In this document: positions 51,440-62,967 of the stretch, one piece after another
Position numbering within the stretch: the first letter of the stretch is position 1
Layout: each line of letters opens with the position of its first letter
NCBI RefSeq assembly: GCF_002024805.1
Contig: NZ_CP014337.1
Location: 3,100,001-3,164,000, forward strand
DNA: 64,000 bases
Source: Elizabethkingia bruuniana
Lineage (GTDB): Bacteria > Bacteroidota > Bacteroidia > Flavobacteriales > Weeksellaceae
Direction of reading: 5' to 3'
Notes under the pieces: model-generated
Told to the model about the DNA's origin: nothing
What the model saw: only the letters and a program-made list of their open reading frames with translations
Database searches by the model: none
Position numbers and translations under genes: made by a program

Positions 51440-51631
51440 GAAAAAATTTAACATTTTTTTTAACATTTCAATATTATTGAGAGATTACTAAAAAACAAAT
51501 AATAATTCACCAATACTTTAACAATATGACAATAAAACCACAAAATGAATACATTAAAACTGATTAATGCAAAATTCAAAATATACGCCAGACAATTATT
51601 TATTATTTTTTTAAAAAAAATTAATATAAAA

Positions 51632-51657
51632 AGCCGGAGAATATATATTCTCCGGCT
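51632..51657 (-). terminator. Terminator after the third SusC/SusD pair
   Basis: Perfect arms AGCCGGAGA / TCTCCGGCT around an AT-only loop, with T residues following on the minus strand. Confidence 0.75.
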
Positions 51658-51685
51658 AGTAATCATAAAGTATAAAAATTTTATT

Positions 51686-53227
51686 TTATCTTAACCAAAA
51701 AGGGGTATACTGATTTTTAGCAAAAACATCATTAGTTGTAATATTAGGCACGTTAGCTGAATTCCCAACATATTCTGTTTGTGGATAAATTAACCTATAT
51801 GGCTTATTAGGGAAGGATGCAGTTAAAGCCATTGGCGTTTGCGGATATCCCGTTTTTAGATAATTCAGATAAGTTTCAAAAGGCCTTACCATATTCAATG
51901 CAATAAGTCTCTGATACTGAATAGCAGCCATTTTATCAGGAGCTCCAGTCCATCCGACTGCCTTACTATCTAAACTCGCCAAATAAGCTGTTGCAGCACT
52001 CGTTGTTAATCCATAAAATACAAATGAAGCATTTACTCCTTTAATATAATGCCCTGGCGCATCGTTAAAATACTGAGGATATAAAATTGCTGCTTCAGAC
52101 TGCAAAAGTTCAGATTCAGATGCCAACATCAAGTATCCATCCATTAAACCTCCTACTCCTTCAGCAGTATTATAAGTCCATCCTACCCTAGAATAATCTC
52201 CTTCAGCAGAACCATCGGGTTTATCACTGCCTTGAATAATCCCATTCAATTTACCTGTACTAGCTCCAGTAGTAGCTTTAGTGTACATTACTGTTCCTCT
52301 TGGATCAACAACACCGGAAGTAGGTTTAGAAGCATCACCATTTAATAATTTTGCAAAATGATCAGATAACATAAAATATCTCCAACCTGTATTATTCGCG
52401 GAATGGTCAAAATTATATCTACCCCAGTTAGAATACAATGGACTCATAGACGATTGAGAAGAGGCATTATACCCAGGATTAATTTTAACATCAGAGGAAA
52501 CAAAAGTTGCACTAGACAATGTTGCTAACTGTGAGTTTACAAATTGCTTAACATTCGCATCTGCAACATTTGATTGTCTCAACAGTAATCTCAGTTTAAT
52601 TGTATTTGCAAAAATTTTCCATTTAGCAAGATCTCCTTTATAAATATAATCTTCATTGGCTTTAATTTCGTTATCAGAAGTAACATTAGCGTTATCGATG
52701 GTTTGAATCGCCTCATTTAATTTCACAACCAAATCCCTATAAATATCCTCTCCTTTATCATACTTAGGTGAAATCTTCTGTTGTTGCTTAAAGGCCTCTG
52801 TGTAAGGTGCATCTCCATAAAAATCTACAATATACTGCATACTATTTGCCAATAAAATTTTAGAAATAGCCACATGATAAGGATATTTAGCAGCATCCTT
52901 ATTGTTTATAATATTTGCAAGATTAGCCATTGCCAAATAATTTCCATTCCAAATACCATTCGCAAATGTAGATGTAACATTCATCTGATATTCATTAGTC
53001 ATCGGAGCTGCATAATAGTAATAATTACCAGCGACAACATTAGTCCATATTCTAGATAATGACACCATTGTACCTGCTTGTGCAGCATAAGATGTTGTTT
53101 CTGCAGCAGCCATAAGTTGCCTTGGTGAAATATCCTCTGTTAGAGGTAAGTTCGGATCAATATTATCATCCAATTTACATCCCACAAGAGAAACTGCACT
53201 GATTGCTATATATAATATTTTTTTCAT
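51686..53227 (-). CDS. SusD/RagB family outer-membrane lipoprotein 3
   Basis: A 513-residue SusD-like lipoprotein with lipobox SLVGC-K (MKKILYIAISAVSLVGCKLD), then YIVDFYGDAPYTEAFKQ and YKGDLAKWKIFANTIKLRL. It is longer than and clearly different from SusD 1 and 2. It lies 10 bp after its SusC partner. Confidence 0.9.
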   Translation of the reverse strand: MKKILYIAISAVSLVGCKLDDNIDPNLPLTEDISPRQLMAAAETTSYAAQAGTMVSLSRIWTNVVAGNYYYYAAPMTNEYQMNVTSTFANGIWNGNYLAMANLANIINNKDAAKYPYHVAISKILLANSMQYIVDFYGDAPYTEAFKQQQKISPKYDKGEDIYRDLVVKLNEAIQTIDNANVTSDNEIKANEDYIYKGDLAKWKIFANTIKLRLLLRQSNVADANVKQFVNSQLATLSSATFVSSDVKINPGYNASSQSSMSPLYSNWGRYNFDHSANNTGWRYFMLSDHFAKLLNGDASKPTSGVVDPRGTVMYTKATTGASTGKLNGIIQGSDKPDGSAEGDYSRVGWTYNTAEGVGGLMDGYLMLASESELLQSEAAILYPQYFNDAPGHYIKGVNASFVFYGLTTSAATAYLASLDSKAVGWTGAPDKMAAIQYQRLIALNMVRPFETYLNYLKTGYPQTPMALTASFPNKPYRLIYPQTEYVGNSANVPNITTNDVFAKNQYTPFWLR

Positions 53228-53237
53228 TATTTTTTCT

Positions 53238-56210
53238 TTAAAAGGTTATTGTAATATTAGCCCCATAAGTTCTGTACTCAGGATATTGCCCTGCATTAGC
53301 AAGTCCTCTATATCTTGGATCAAATGCAGTTTCAGGGTCATTATATCCTTTATTTTCCTTAGAATATTTTTGGAAAGGATTCCTTGCATGTACCCCAACA
53401 GTTAACGCATTTATTCCAGTAGTACCGAGAGCTGATTTTGGGAAAGTATAGCTCAAAGCAATTTCTCTTACTTTAAAAGCAGTAGCGTCTAAAACATAAT
53501 TATCAGAAACCGTATTATAACTTGCTCCCCCAAAATAGTTTTCAAGAGCTGCTTGCGGATTTGTTTTACCATTAGAATTGTTATAAATAGGAATAGAAGT
53601 ATTGGATACATAATTTCCACTTCCATCTTTATATGATGAGTTTGGAACAATATATGGTTGACTTCTGTCCACTGCTGAGGCAACATTTAACCCATTAAAT
53701 GTAAAACCTTGCAAAGTACCTGAATAAAATTTGTGACCAGTACGATAATCCATTACTGCACTTAGTCTAAATCCTTTATAGCTAATATTTGTTGTCAACC
53801 CAAATATATATTTAGGAGTTGTTCTTCCAAATTTTTCCTGGGTAGACGTTACTTGAGGTAAACCTGTATTCGAATCAACAATAATACGCCCTTGCGGGTC
53901 TCTCTGATACGCAATACCTTTTATTATGGTCAATTCTTCTCCTTCATCTGCATACAACCCTAAGAAACTGTTTCCTGCCAATCGCACTGATTTTGCATCA
54001 TCTGTAAGTTTTGTAATAATAGTTTTTTGATGAGACATCGAAAGCCCCAAATCCCATTTAAAATCAGTTGATTTAATTGGCACCAGATTCAGATTTAATT
54101 CATACCCCTTGCCTTTTAATTTCCCAATATTAAACAATCTTTGTGTTAATCCTGTAGTATTACTTGTTGTAGCATTTGTAATCAAATCATCCGTATCTTC
54201 CTGATAATAAGCTCCATCAAAACTAATTCTATCTTTAAATAAAGAAAAACTTAGATTAACCTCTTTCTTCGTTGTAAATTCTGGTTTTATATTCTGATCT
54301 GTAGGAGACTGGTTTATAACAAAACTTAAAGGACCTGTACCATAAGGATATCCAGAACCTAAATTAGGCCTATCATATATACTATAAGTACCAATAGCCG
54401 AAGACTGTCCAATTCTAGAATAGTTAAGCGCTACCTTTAAATAATTTAATACTGAATTATCTTTTAAGAAATTGAATGCTTTTGTAGGAACAAAAGAGAC
54501 CCCAACTGACGGATAGAAATATCCATTACTATTCTTTGGTAAGACAGATGTTAATTCATAACGAGCTGATGCATTTAAAAATAAGAAACTCTTATAATTC
54601 AAATCTAAATTTGCAAATAAGGCATGTTGATTTCTAAAGAATGACTTATTATTCAAACTATATGGCTGAGCCGGGTTTGATAAATTCCATACCTGGTATA
54701 TCCCAGGAATCTGGATCCCCGTACCCCCGGCTGACATATTATTAGTTCTCCACTCTTGATAATTATGTCCCACATTCAGCATCATATTCAAATCATCTGT
54801 CAAATCATAGTTAAAATTTGCCATCAAATCCCCATAATAGTTTGCTAGTGTAGTATTATATTTATAGTAAGAAGAAGTTATCGCTGTAGCATCAAGCATT
54901 GAAGAACTCCAACCATCATTATGGCTATTAGACTCTGTATTAGTATATTGAACATTACCACGATACATTAAACTAATATGTGAATTAACGTCATATTGAG
55001 CAGATGCAATTGCATTAAAATAATTGCTTAAATTATTATATCTAAGATGTTTAATATTCCAATAAGGGTTTTGATAGTAAACATTCCATGCATAAGCATT
55101 ATCTGTATAGTCTCTCCATCTGGTAATTGGAATATCTGTTGCGGATTGTAACAATTGATAATAAATATCCTGAGTAGTTGTAGACGTTTTTTGATGGTTA
55201 TAATTAACAATACCTTCAAACCTCCACTTACCAACCTTCATCCCCCCTTTTAACATTGCAGAAGTACGTCTTAATATATCATCCTGAATCATAAAATCTC
55301 TGTTAACGTTATTCAACGTCAACATTATATAGCCATCCCCATCTCCCGCATTTATCGAAAGTGTATTCTGATAAAGAGATCCTGTTTTAAAAAACTTTCT
55401 AATCTGATCATTACCAAACGATTTAAACGGAGACATAATAGATGCCGCCTCGTCTCCTGCTGGAGTACTATCATTTGGATTAAAATCTATAACACCATTT
55501 TTATTATAGTCATACAAAGGGATACCATAAGGCTGTATTGTTCCTGCATATTTCGGGTCATTAAACGACCATCCCCATGCGCCATTTTCTACATTTACTT
55601 TTTTTCCTGACCATCCTTGACCATACATAGTTTGCCTTGTAGGCATCATACCTACACTTTCAAAGTCTACAGCGGAAGTTAAAGAAACAGATAATCTTTT
55701 TGATTTCGTTCCTCTTTTGGTAGTAACCACTACTACTCCATTAATACCTTGAGAACCATACAAAGCAGCTCCTGAGCCCCCTTTAATAATATTAACAGAT
55801 TCAATAACCTCAGGAGGCAATTGTTGCAAAACGGCTGCAGTAGAAATTACATTATCAATAACAACCAATGCTTCATTGCTACCTGTAATTGTTCTCTGCC
55901 CTCTAATCACAATACTAAAATCACCTGTTACACTGGAATTTGTTTGTGTAATCTGCACCCCTGAAACCTTACCAGTTAGTGCACTAACAGCATTAGGACT
56001 CGATGCTTGATTCAATTCAGATGCTGTAACCACCTGCTGAGCAGAAGTCTGGGCATCTGCTTTCTTTTTCAACCCCAAAGCTCCCGTGATAACAACTTCA
56101 CCAATGTCTTTGGTTTTCGCGGTTGTATCTGCCACTTTTTTTTGTGCAGATATTAGTGCCATGGATGAGCTCATCACAACAACCAAGACACTGTTTGTTA
56201 ATTTCTTCAT
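53238..56210 (-). CDS. SusC/RagA TonB-dependent outer-membrane transporter 3
   Basis: A 990-residue transporter sharing the signal peptide MKKLTNSVLVVVMSSSMALI with the other two. The TonB-box region differs (DIGEVVITGALGLKKK), and the plug reads VVIRGQRTITGSNEALVVID and VNIIKGGSGAALYGSQGING. It is the most diverged of the three, both in plug and in barrel. The barrel ends with I-TITF. Confidence 0.93.
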   Translation of the reverse strand: MKKLTNSVLVVVMSSSMALISAQKKVADTTAKTKDIGEVVITGALGLKKKADAQTSAQQVVTASELNQASSPNAVSALTGKVSGVQITQTNSSVTGDFSIVIRGQRTITGSNEALVVIDNVISTAAVLQQLPPEVIESVNIIKGGSGAALYGSQGINGVVVVTTKRGTKSKRLSVSLTSAVDFESVGMMPTRQTMYGQGWSGKKVNVENGAWGWSFNDPKYAGTIQPYGIPLYDYNKNGVIDFNPNDSTPAGDEAASIMSPFKSFGNDQIRKFFKTGSLYQNTLSINAGDGDGYIMLTLNNVNRDFMIQDDILRRTSAMLKGGMKVGKWRFEGIVNYNHQKTSTTTQDIYYQLLQSATDIPITRWRDYTDNAYAWNVYYQNPYWNIKHLRYNNLSNYFNAIASAQYDVNSHISLMYRGNVQYTNTESNSHNDGWSSSMLDATAITSSYYKYNTTLANYYGDLMANFNYDLTDDLNMMLNVGHNYQEWRTNNMSAGGTGIQIPGIYQVWNLSNPAQPYSLNNKSFFRNQHALFANLDLNYKSFLFLNASARYELTSVLPKNSNGYFYPSVGVSFVPTKAFNFLKDNSVLNYLKVALNYSRIGQSSAIGTYSIYDRPNLGSGYPYGTGPLSFVINQSPTDQNIKPEFTTKKEVNLSFSLFKDRISFDGAYYQEDTDDLITNATTSNTTGLTQRLFNIGKLKGKGYELNLNLVPIKSTDFKWDLGLSMSHQKTIITKLTDDAKSVRLAGNSFLGLYADEGEELTIIKGIAYQRDPQGRIIVDSNTGLPQVTSTQEKFGRTTPKYIFGLTTNISYKGFRLSAVMDYRTGHKFYSGTLQGFTFNGLNVASAVDRSQPYIVPNSSYKDGSGNYVSNTSIPIYNNSNGKTNPQAALENYFGGASYNTVSDNYVLDATAFKVREIALSYTFPKSALGTTGINALTVGVHARNPFQKYSKENKGYNDPETAFDPRYRGLANAGQYPEYRTYGANITITF

Positions 56211-56233
56211 ATCAAATTAATTTTTCAACAATA

Positions 56234-56265
56234 CAAATATGTGAATTTTTCTTAATATTATCAAA
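56234..56265 (-). promoter_or_regulatory. Promoter of SusC/SusD pair 3
   Basis: TTTG, 20 bp (ATAATATTAAGAAAAATTCA), then CATATTTG on the minus strand; the strongest -7 match of the three susC promoters. Confidence 0.6.
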
Positions 56266-56295
56266 AAAAAACTAAATAATGTTAAATAAATGATA

Positions 56296-56319
56296 AAAAC
56301 CTCGAATTAACGAGGTTTT
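56296..56319 (-). terminator. Terminator upstream of SusC 3
   Basis: Arms AAAACCTCG / CGAGGTTTT with a 6-nt loop and T residues. It ends transcription of the secreted-protein gene at 56369-57088. Confidence 0.65.
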
Positions 56320-56368
56320 ACATTCAATTAACAAATATATATTTCAATATAAAGAGAATAACATAATT

Positions 56369-57088
56369 TTATTTATCAATTTCGATTAACATTTTAATAA
56401 CATTTTCTTTATTTTTAAGATCAATTTTATTATTATTTAGGTAATTAGCTATACTTCTATCATTTGTGAATTTTTGATTAAACTCTTTAGTTGAACCAGG
56501 CAATAGTTCTATTTTATCTCCAATTCTTATATAGAAAATATCTTTCTTTTTTGCAAATCTATACCCTGTATTATCTACAATTCCATTATCAGCTCCGGTT
56601 CCTCCTTTAAGTTCTATCCGCTCTTTAGTATATAGCCCATAGTTTTTTCCATAGAAATCTACTGCTAAATAACCAAGATGTTTTTTACCCTCAAAAGGAT
56701 AATCTAGCACAACATATGTTTTTTTGATGGATGGAAACTCAACAATTAGATTTTCAAATTTGTTAATTTCATATGTTTTTTGGTCTTGCATATACTCCAT
56801 CTGATCTGAAAAAGCATTATATCTTAACTTCTGAGGCACATCAACACCTCCATTAATTTTAACACTATAAAATTTATCATCATAATATGGTGATCCCTTA
56901 ACATCTTTCTTAAGATCGTCTATACTTACCGATCTGTTAATATTATTTTTCCAATTATTTGCATAATCTCTTATATCATTGTTTTGGGTAGACATACCAG
57001 AAGTACCAATTCTGTATTGATCATTTCCTTGAGCAAACACTAACCCATAAAAAAATAATAAAAATGCGATTTGAACAGTTTTTTTCAT
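56369..57088 (-). CDS. Secreted protein of unknown function
   Basis: A 239-residue protein with signal peptide MKKTVQIAFLLFFYGLVFAQ. The mature part is beta-rich (YYDDKFYSVKINGGVDVPQK, YVVLDYPFEGKKHLGYLAVD) and charged at the C-terminus. It has no domain I recognise and resembles many small exported flavobacterial proteins. It is terminated before the SusC/SusD cluster, so it is not obviously part of it. Confidence 0.65.
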   Translation of the reverse strand: MKKTVQIAFLLFFYGLVFAQGNDQYRIGTSGMSTQNNDIRDYANNWKNNINRSVSIDDLKKDVKGSPYYDDKFYSVKINGGVDVPQKLRYNAFSDQMEYMQDQKTYEINKFENLIVEFPSIKKTYVVLDYPFEGKKHLGYLAVDFYGKNYGLYTKERIELKGGTGADNGIVDNTGYRFAKKKDIFYIRIGDKIELLPGSTKEFNQKFTNDRSIANYLNNNKIDLKNKENVIKMLIEIDK

Positions 57089-57143
57089 ATTAAATTATTT
57101 TAAGTTTAAAAAATTAACATTAAATTTAACAAAAAAAACAATA

Positions 57144-57713
57144 TTGCAACTTTTTATAACAAAATTTACAGAAGCAGGCTGCGATGAAGTCGGAAGAGGC
57201 TGTTTAGCGGGTCCCGTAGTGGCAGCAAGCGTTATATTAGATGAAAAATTTAACAATTTATTTGTTAAAGATTCTAAAACACTATCAAAAACTTCAATAA
57301 AAGAGCTCGCAGAATATATCAAAACAAATGCGCGCGATTATGCTATTGCAGAATTACCCCCGGAGTTTATAGATAAACATAATATACTGAACGCAAGTAT
57401 CCATGCCATGCATTTAGCTTTGGATCAATTAAAAGTACGTCCTGAATTTATCTTGGTAGATGGAAACAGATTTCATCCCTACAATTACATTCCTCATCAG
57501 TGTGTAATAAAAGGAGACTCTAAAGTTTTAAGTATTGCTGCTGCATCTATTCTCGCAAAAGATTACAGAGACCGGTTAATGGAAAAACTTCATGAAGAAT
57601 ATCCACAGTACGGCTGGGCTAAAAATGTAGGTTACCCAACTAAGGCACATAGGGATGCTATTCGGGAATTTGGTACTACCCCATACCATAGAATGAGTTT
57701 TAAATTACTTTAG
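57144..57713 (+). CDS. rnhB: Ribonuclease HII
   Basis: The 189-residue protein shows the RNase HII motifs AGCDEVGRGCLAGPVVAA (catalytic D14/E15), the KDSKTLSK block, ILVDGNRF with a further catalytic Asp, and IKGDSKVLSIAAASILAKDY. It cleaves RNA embedded in RNA-DNA hybrids, including single ribonucleotides. No ATG is present at the right place; the start is the TTG at 57144. Confidence 0.93.
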   Translation: MQLFITKFTEAGCDEVGRGCLAGPVVAASVILDEKFNNLFVKDSKTLSKTSIKELAEYIKTNARDYAIAELPPEFIDKHNILNASIHAMHLALDQLKVRPEFILVDGNRFHPYNYIPHQCVIKGDSKVLSIAAASILAKDYRDRLMEKLHEEYPQYGWAKNVGYPTKAHRDAIREFGTTPYHRMSFKLL

Positions 57714-57716
57714 ATA

Positions 57717-57748
57717 AAAAAATAATCACTATTAAGTGATTATTTTTT
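57717..57748. terminator. rnhB terminator
   Basis: Perfect 14-bp AT-rich arms AAAATAATCACT / AGTGATTATTTT around an ATTA loop directly after the rnhB stop. Confidence 0.6.
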
Positions 57749-57783
57749 TATCTTTGGTATACAACCAACATAAATATCACAAT

Positions 57784-57921
57784 ATGAAAACATTTTCAAA
57801 GCTTGCTAATGCAAAACTTTTGGACAAAAAAGGATTAAGACAAATTACAGGAGGAAAAATATGTGTATGTGGCAGACCATGCCCTGATCCAAACCAACCA
57901 CCTCCAAGAGAATGCGACTAA
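57784..57921 (+). CDS. Second GG-leader peptide precursor
   Basis: A 45-residue peptide from the ATG at 57784. The leader MKTFSKLANAKLLDKKGLRQ plus ITGG ends in the Gly-Gly cleavage site, and the core KICVCGRPCPDPNQPPPREC has four cysteines and many prolines. Flanked by terminators on both sides, it forms its own small transcript. It is unrelated in core sequence to the precursor at 25795. No modification or export gene is adjacent. Confidence 0.7.
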   Translation: MKTFSKLANAKLLDKKGLRQITGGKICVCGRPCPDPNQPPPRECD

Positions 57922-57923
57922 AA

Positions 57924-57960
57924 ATAAGAAACCCTCGATCACTGACCGAGGGTTTCTTAT
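57924..57960. terminator. Terminator between peptide gene and yidC
   Basis: Arms AAGAAACCCTCG / CGAGGGTTTCTT with a 9-nt loop, placed between converging genes. Confidence 0.7.
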
Positions 57961-57974
57961 ATATTTCAAGAAGT

Positions 57975-59756
57975 CTATTTCTTCTTATTTTGTTGTTTTA
58001 AGTTTTCCATCTGCTTTTGCTGATCCTGAGCTTTTTCCATCATTTCACGCATTCTTGCCTGGAAACGGCCTTCCTTCTTAGGCTTAGCTTTATTTTCCTG
58101 AATCTGAGCATGAATTCTCTTTTCATCCAGAATGAAATACTTAATGACTAAGATAATTACAATGTTAATCGCATTGGAAACAAAATAGTACCAAGATAAA
58201 CCTGATGCTGCAGAGTTCAAGAAGAACAAGAATGTAACCGGGAAGATATACATCAGCGGTTTCATATTTGGCATTCCCTCCTGAGTAGGCTGCTGCATAT
58301 TACCAGCAGTCATCACTGTATAGATAAGAATCACAATCGTACATGCCAATGCAAAAACACTAAGATGTTCTCCTAAGAAAGGAACATTAAATGGTAATTT
58401 AATCAGGTCATCATATGCTGTAAGGTCATTTGCAAACCAGAAACTCTTACCTCTCAAGTCCAACATGTTCGGGAAGAATCGGAACAATGCATAGAAGATA
58501 GGAATCTGTACCAAGCCCGGGAGACATCCTGCAAACTGATTAACACCAGCTTTTCGGTAGACCTCCATTGTCGCCTGCTGCTTCTTCATAGGATCAGCAT
58601 TTTTATACTTTTCCTGAGCTTCTTCAATTTCCGGACGGATCACACGCATCATAGCACTCAGCTTATGCTGCTTGTACATAATTGGTGAAAGGATAATCTT
58701 CACCGCAATTGTCATTAAGAAAATCACCCATCCTGCAGCAATACCCCAAGATGAAAGAAGGTTATAAACTGGGATAAAGAACCATCTGTTTAAACTTCCG
58801 ATGAAAGACCATCCGAAAGGAAGGATTTCATCAAAGTTTTTATCATAAGACTTTAACAGATTAAGATCTAATGGCATAAAATACCATTTGAAATCCTGAT
58901 TCAGCTCATTCGCAGCCAAATCAACCTGTCCATTATAGTTGAATTTTTTCAGGTATTCACCTTTTTCAATTGTTTCCTGATTACCTTTAGAATTTTTGAA
59001 ACCATTCTGAGCTTCAATTACCGCAGAGAAGAACTGTTGCTTTACACCAATCCAGTTAAGATTTTCTTTGGTTTCATCCATATCGCCTCTGGAGTCATAA
59101 TCATAGCTCTTATAATTATTGAAAGCATAAACAAACTCTGTATGTGTCTGTTCCTGAGAACGTCCTTTTTCAGCCTCACGAACATTATAGTTCCATACAA
59201 AGTCAGCTTTATTATCAGAAACTAACTGAGAAAGCCCCTGTGTTCTTACTTTAAAGTCTACAGTATACTTATCTAATAAGGTATAGACAAACTGAATTGT
59301 AGCCGCTCCAACATTAGCCTGCATTGTAATAGCATTGCCATTAGCCGTTGCATTAAAGACTAAGTCTTTGGTATTAATTACTTTTCCGGATTTGTCTTTA
59401 AACTGGAAGCCATAATCAGCATTGTTATTGGCAAATAACAAAAGAGGCTTATCTTTTGTCTTTTCATCAAAAGCGTTGAACTTGTTAAGTCTTACCGTAG
59501 AAATTTGTCCACCTAGCGTTGTAAAATCAACTGTCAGTAAATCATTCTTCAACTGTACCTTCTGAATACCTGCTGCATTAGCATTATTCTGCAATTGTGC
59601 AGCATTCGATTTCTGAGCAGACTGTGTCACCTGAGTTTTTGCGTGGTCTTCAGGTTTTTGCTTCGACTGGAAGTAAAACATAACCCCCATAAGGATTAAT
59701 GAAAAAACCGCAAAACTGATCAGTTGGCTTTTGCCTACACCATTATTTTGTTGCAT
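57975..59756 (-). CDS. yidC: Membrane protein insertase YidC
   Basis: The 593-residue protein has an N-terminal transmembrane anchor, a periplasmic beta domain up to about residue 330, and the conserved five-helix core (FIPVYNLLSSWGIAAGWVIF, then IMYKQHKLSAMMRVIRPEI, MEVYRKAGVNQFAGCLPGL). A basic, glutamine-rich C-terminal tail contacts ribosomes. It inserts membrane proteins with or without Sec. It lies 8 bp downstream of pyrG. Confidence 0.96.
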   Translation of the reverse strand: MQQNNGVGKSQLISFAVFSLILMGVMFYFQSKQKPEDHAKTQVTQSAQKSNAAQLQNNANAAGIQKVQLKNDLLTVDFTTLGGQISTVRLNKFNAFDEKTKDKPLLLFANNNADYGFQFKDKSGKVINTKDLVFNATANGNAITMQANVGAATIQFVYTLLDKYTVDFKVRTQGLSQLVSDNKADFVWNYNVREAEKGRSQEQTHTEFVYAFNNYKSYDYDSRGDMDETKENLNWIGVKQQFFSAVIEAQNGFKNSKGNQETIEKGEYLKKFNYNGQVDLAANELNQDFKWYFMPLDLNLLKSYDKNFDEILPFGWSFIGSLNRWFFIPVYNLLSSWGIAAGWVIFLMTIAVKIILSPIMYKQHKLSAMMRVIRPEIEEAQEKYKNADPMKKQQATMEVYRKAGVNQFAGCLPGLVQIPIFYALFRFFPNMLDLRGKSFWFANDLTAYDDLIKLPFNVPFLGEHLSVFALACTIVILIYTVMTAGNMQQPTQEGMPNMKPLMYIFPVTFLFFLNSAASGLSWYYFVSNAINIVIILVIKYFILDEKRIHAQIQENKAKPKKEGRFQARMREMMEKAQDQQKQMENLKQQNKKK

Positions 59757-59764
59757 TTAAAAAA

Positions 59765-61414
<1,650 letters not shown>

Positions 61415-61600
61415 TCATCCAATTGGGCAACGTGAAATGCAATTGATTTAAAAATCAATTAATCAGCCCTTTATAAAACAAGTCTTTATTTTCTCTGCCA
61501 TTACACCTTCACCAAAATCATTCCTCAGCAAAACTTTTTTGGCAAAAACTGAAAATGAAATTGTAATTTGCAGTATTAATCAAAGGTTTAGAGATAAAAA

Positions 61601-62947
61601 GTGGCAAAGGTCAAAACGGCATATTACTGTCAAAATTGCGGAACTCAGTATCCGCAGTGGCACGGACAGTGCAAAAATTGTGGAGAATGGAATACTTTGG
61701 TTGAAGAAGTTATAGAAAAATCGGCTTCAAAAAATTATTCCGGAGAAAAGAAACAGCATATCATTAACATTATTGAGGTCAACGCTCAGGAAGAACCAAG
61801 AATTGCAACTCCGAGCGATGAACTGAATCGTGTATTGGGAGGTGGGATTGTACTGGGTTCTGTTACCTTAATTGGTGGTGAACCGGGCATCGGAAAATCC
61901 ACCCTTTTGCTTCAGCTGGCACTAAAAATGCGCAAGCGTGTTTTGTATGTCTCCGGAGAAGAAAGCGCTTCACAAATTAAAATGCGTGCAGACCGTCTTA
62001 CCGACCTCCAAAATCCGGAGTGCTTCCTTTTTACAGAAACTTCTGTGGATAAAATTCTGCATGAAGCGAAAAAGTTACAGCCTCAGTTTATGATTCTGGA
62101 CTCTATACAGACATTACATTCCAGCCTTATAGAAAGCTCTCCGGGAACAGTTTCTCAGATCCGGGAATGTTCCTCAGAAATTATAAAGTTTGCCAAAGAA
62201 ACCAATACTCCGGTATTTCTGGTGGGTCATATCACCAAAGACGGACAGATTGCCGGTCCGAAAGTACTGGAACATATGGTAGATGTGGTTCTAAATTTCG
62301 ATGGCGACAGAAATCACCTTTTCAGGTTACTAAGAGCTAATAAAAACCGTTTTGGCTCCACTTCAGAAATTGGTATTTATGAAATGATATCTCAGGGTCT
62401 GAAAGAAATTAAGAATCCTTCTGAAATTCTGATTACCAAAAAATTTGAAGAGCTATCCGGTAACTCGGTAGCCGTAACCCTGGAAGGAAACCGTCCAATG
62501 CTACTGGAAATTCAGGCTTTAGTAAGTACCGCAGTATATGGTACTCCACAGAGAAGCTGCACTGGTTTCGATGCAAAAAGGTTGAATATGCTTCTGGCGG
62601 TTCTGGAAAAACGCGCAGGCTTCCAGCTTGGATCAAAAGATGTCTTCCTGAATATAACTGGCGGTATCAAAACAGATGACCCGGCACTGGATCTAGCAGT
62701 TGTAGCCTCTATTCTGTCTTCCAATGAAGATATTGCTATTTCCGAGAAGTATTGCTTTGCAGGAGAAATAGGTCTTAGTGGAGAAATACGCCCTGTTCCC
62801 CAGATTGAACACCGGATCACAGAAGCCGAAAAGCTGGGATATGATAAAATCTACGTTTCCAATCTGAATAAAATACCTAAACGGAAATTTGCGATAAAGA
62901 TTGAAGAAGTCAGCAAAATTGAAGATTTTCACGAAAGACTATTTTAA
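61601..62947 (+). CDS. radA: DNA repair protein RadA
   Basis: The 448-residue protein starts at a GTG and carries the zinc finger C10-x2-C13...C24-x2-C27, Walker A GGEPGIGKST at about residues 92-101, the RadA-specific KNRFG and a Lon-like C-terminal domain (SGEIRPVPQIEHRI). It promotes branch migration and DnaB-assisted unwinding in recombination repair. It is divergent from pyrG-yidC. Confidence 0.95.
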   Translation: MAKVKTAYYCQNCGTQYPQWHGQCKNCGEWNTLVEEVIEKSASKNYSGEKKQHIINIIEVNAQEEPRIATPSDELNRVLGGGIVLGSVTLIGGEPGIGKSTLLLQLALKMRKRVLYVSGEESASQIKMRADRLTDLQNPECFLFTETSVDKILHEAKKLQPQFMILDSIQTLHSSLIESSPGTVSQIRECSSEIIKFAKETNTPVFLVGHITKDGQIAGPKVLEHMVDVVLNFDGDRNHLFRLLRANKNRFGSTSEIGIYEMISQGLKEIKNPSEILITKKFEELSGNSVAVTLEGNRPMLLEIQALVSTAVYGTPQRSCTGFDAKRLNMLLAVLEKRAGFQLGSKDVFLNITGGIKTDDPALDLAVVASILSSNEDIAISEKYCFAGEIGLSGEIRPVPQIEHRITEAEKLGYDKIYVSNLNKIPKRKFAIKIEEVSKIEDFHERLF

Positions 62948-62967
62948 ATAATTAAAACAACATCAGA

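Noticed and set aside
42329-56210. Polysaccharide utilisation locus
   Set aside because: Only SusC/SusD pairs are present; no glycoside hydrolase, lyase, sulfatase or PUL-type regulator is found in the window.
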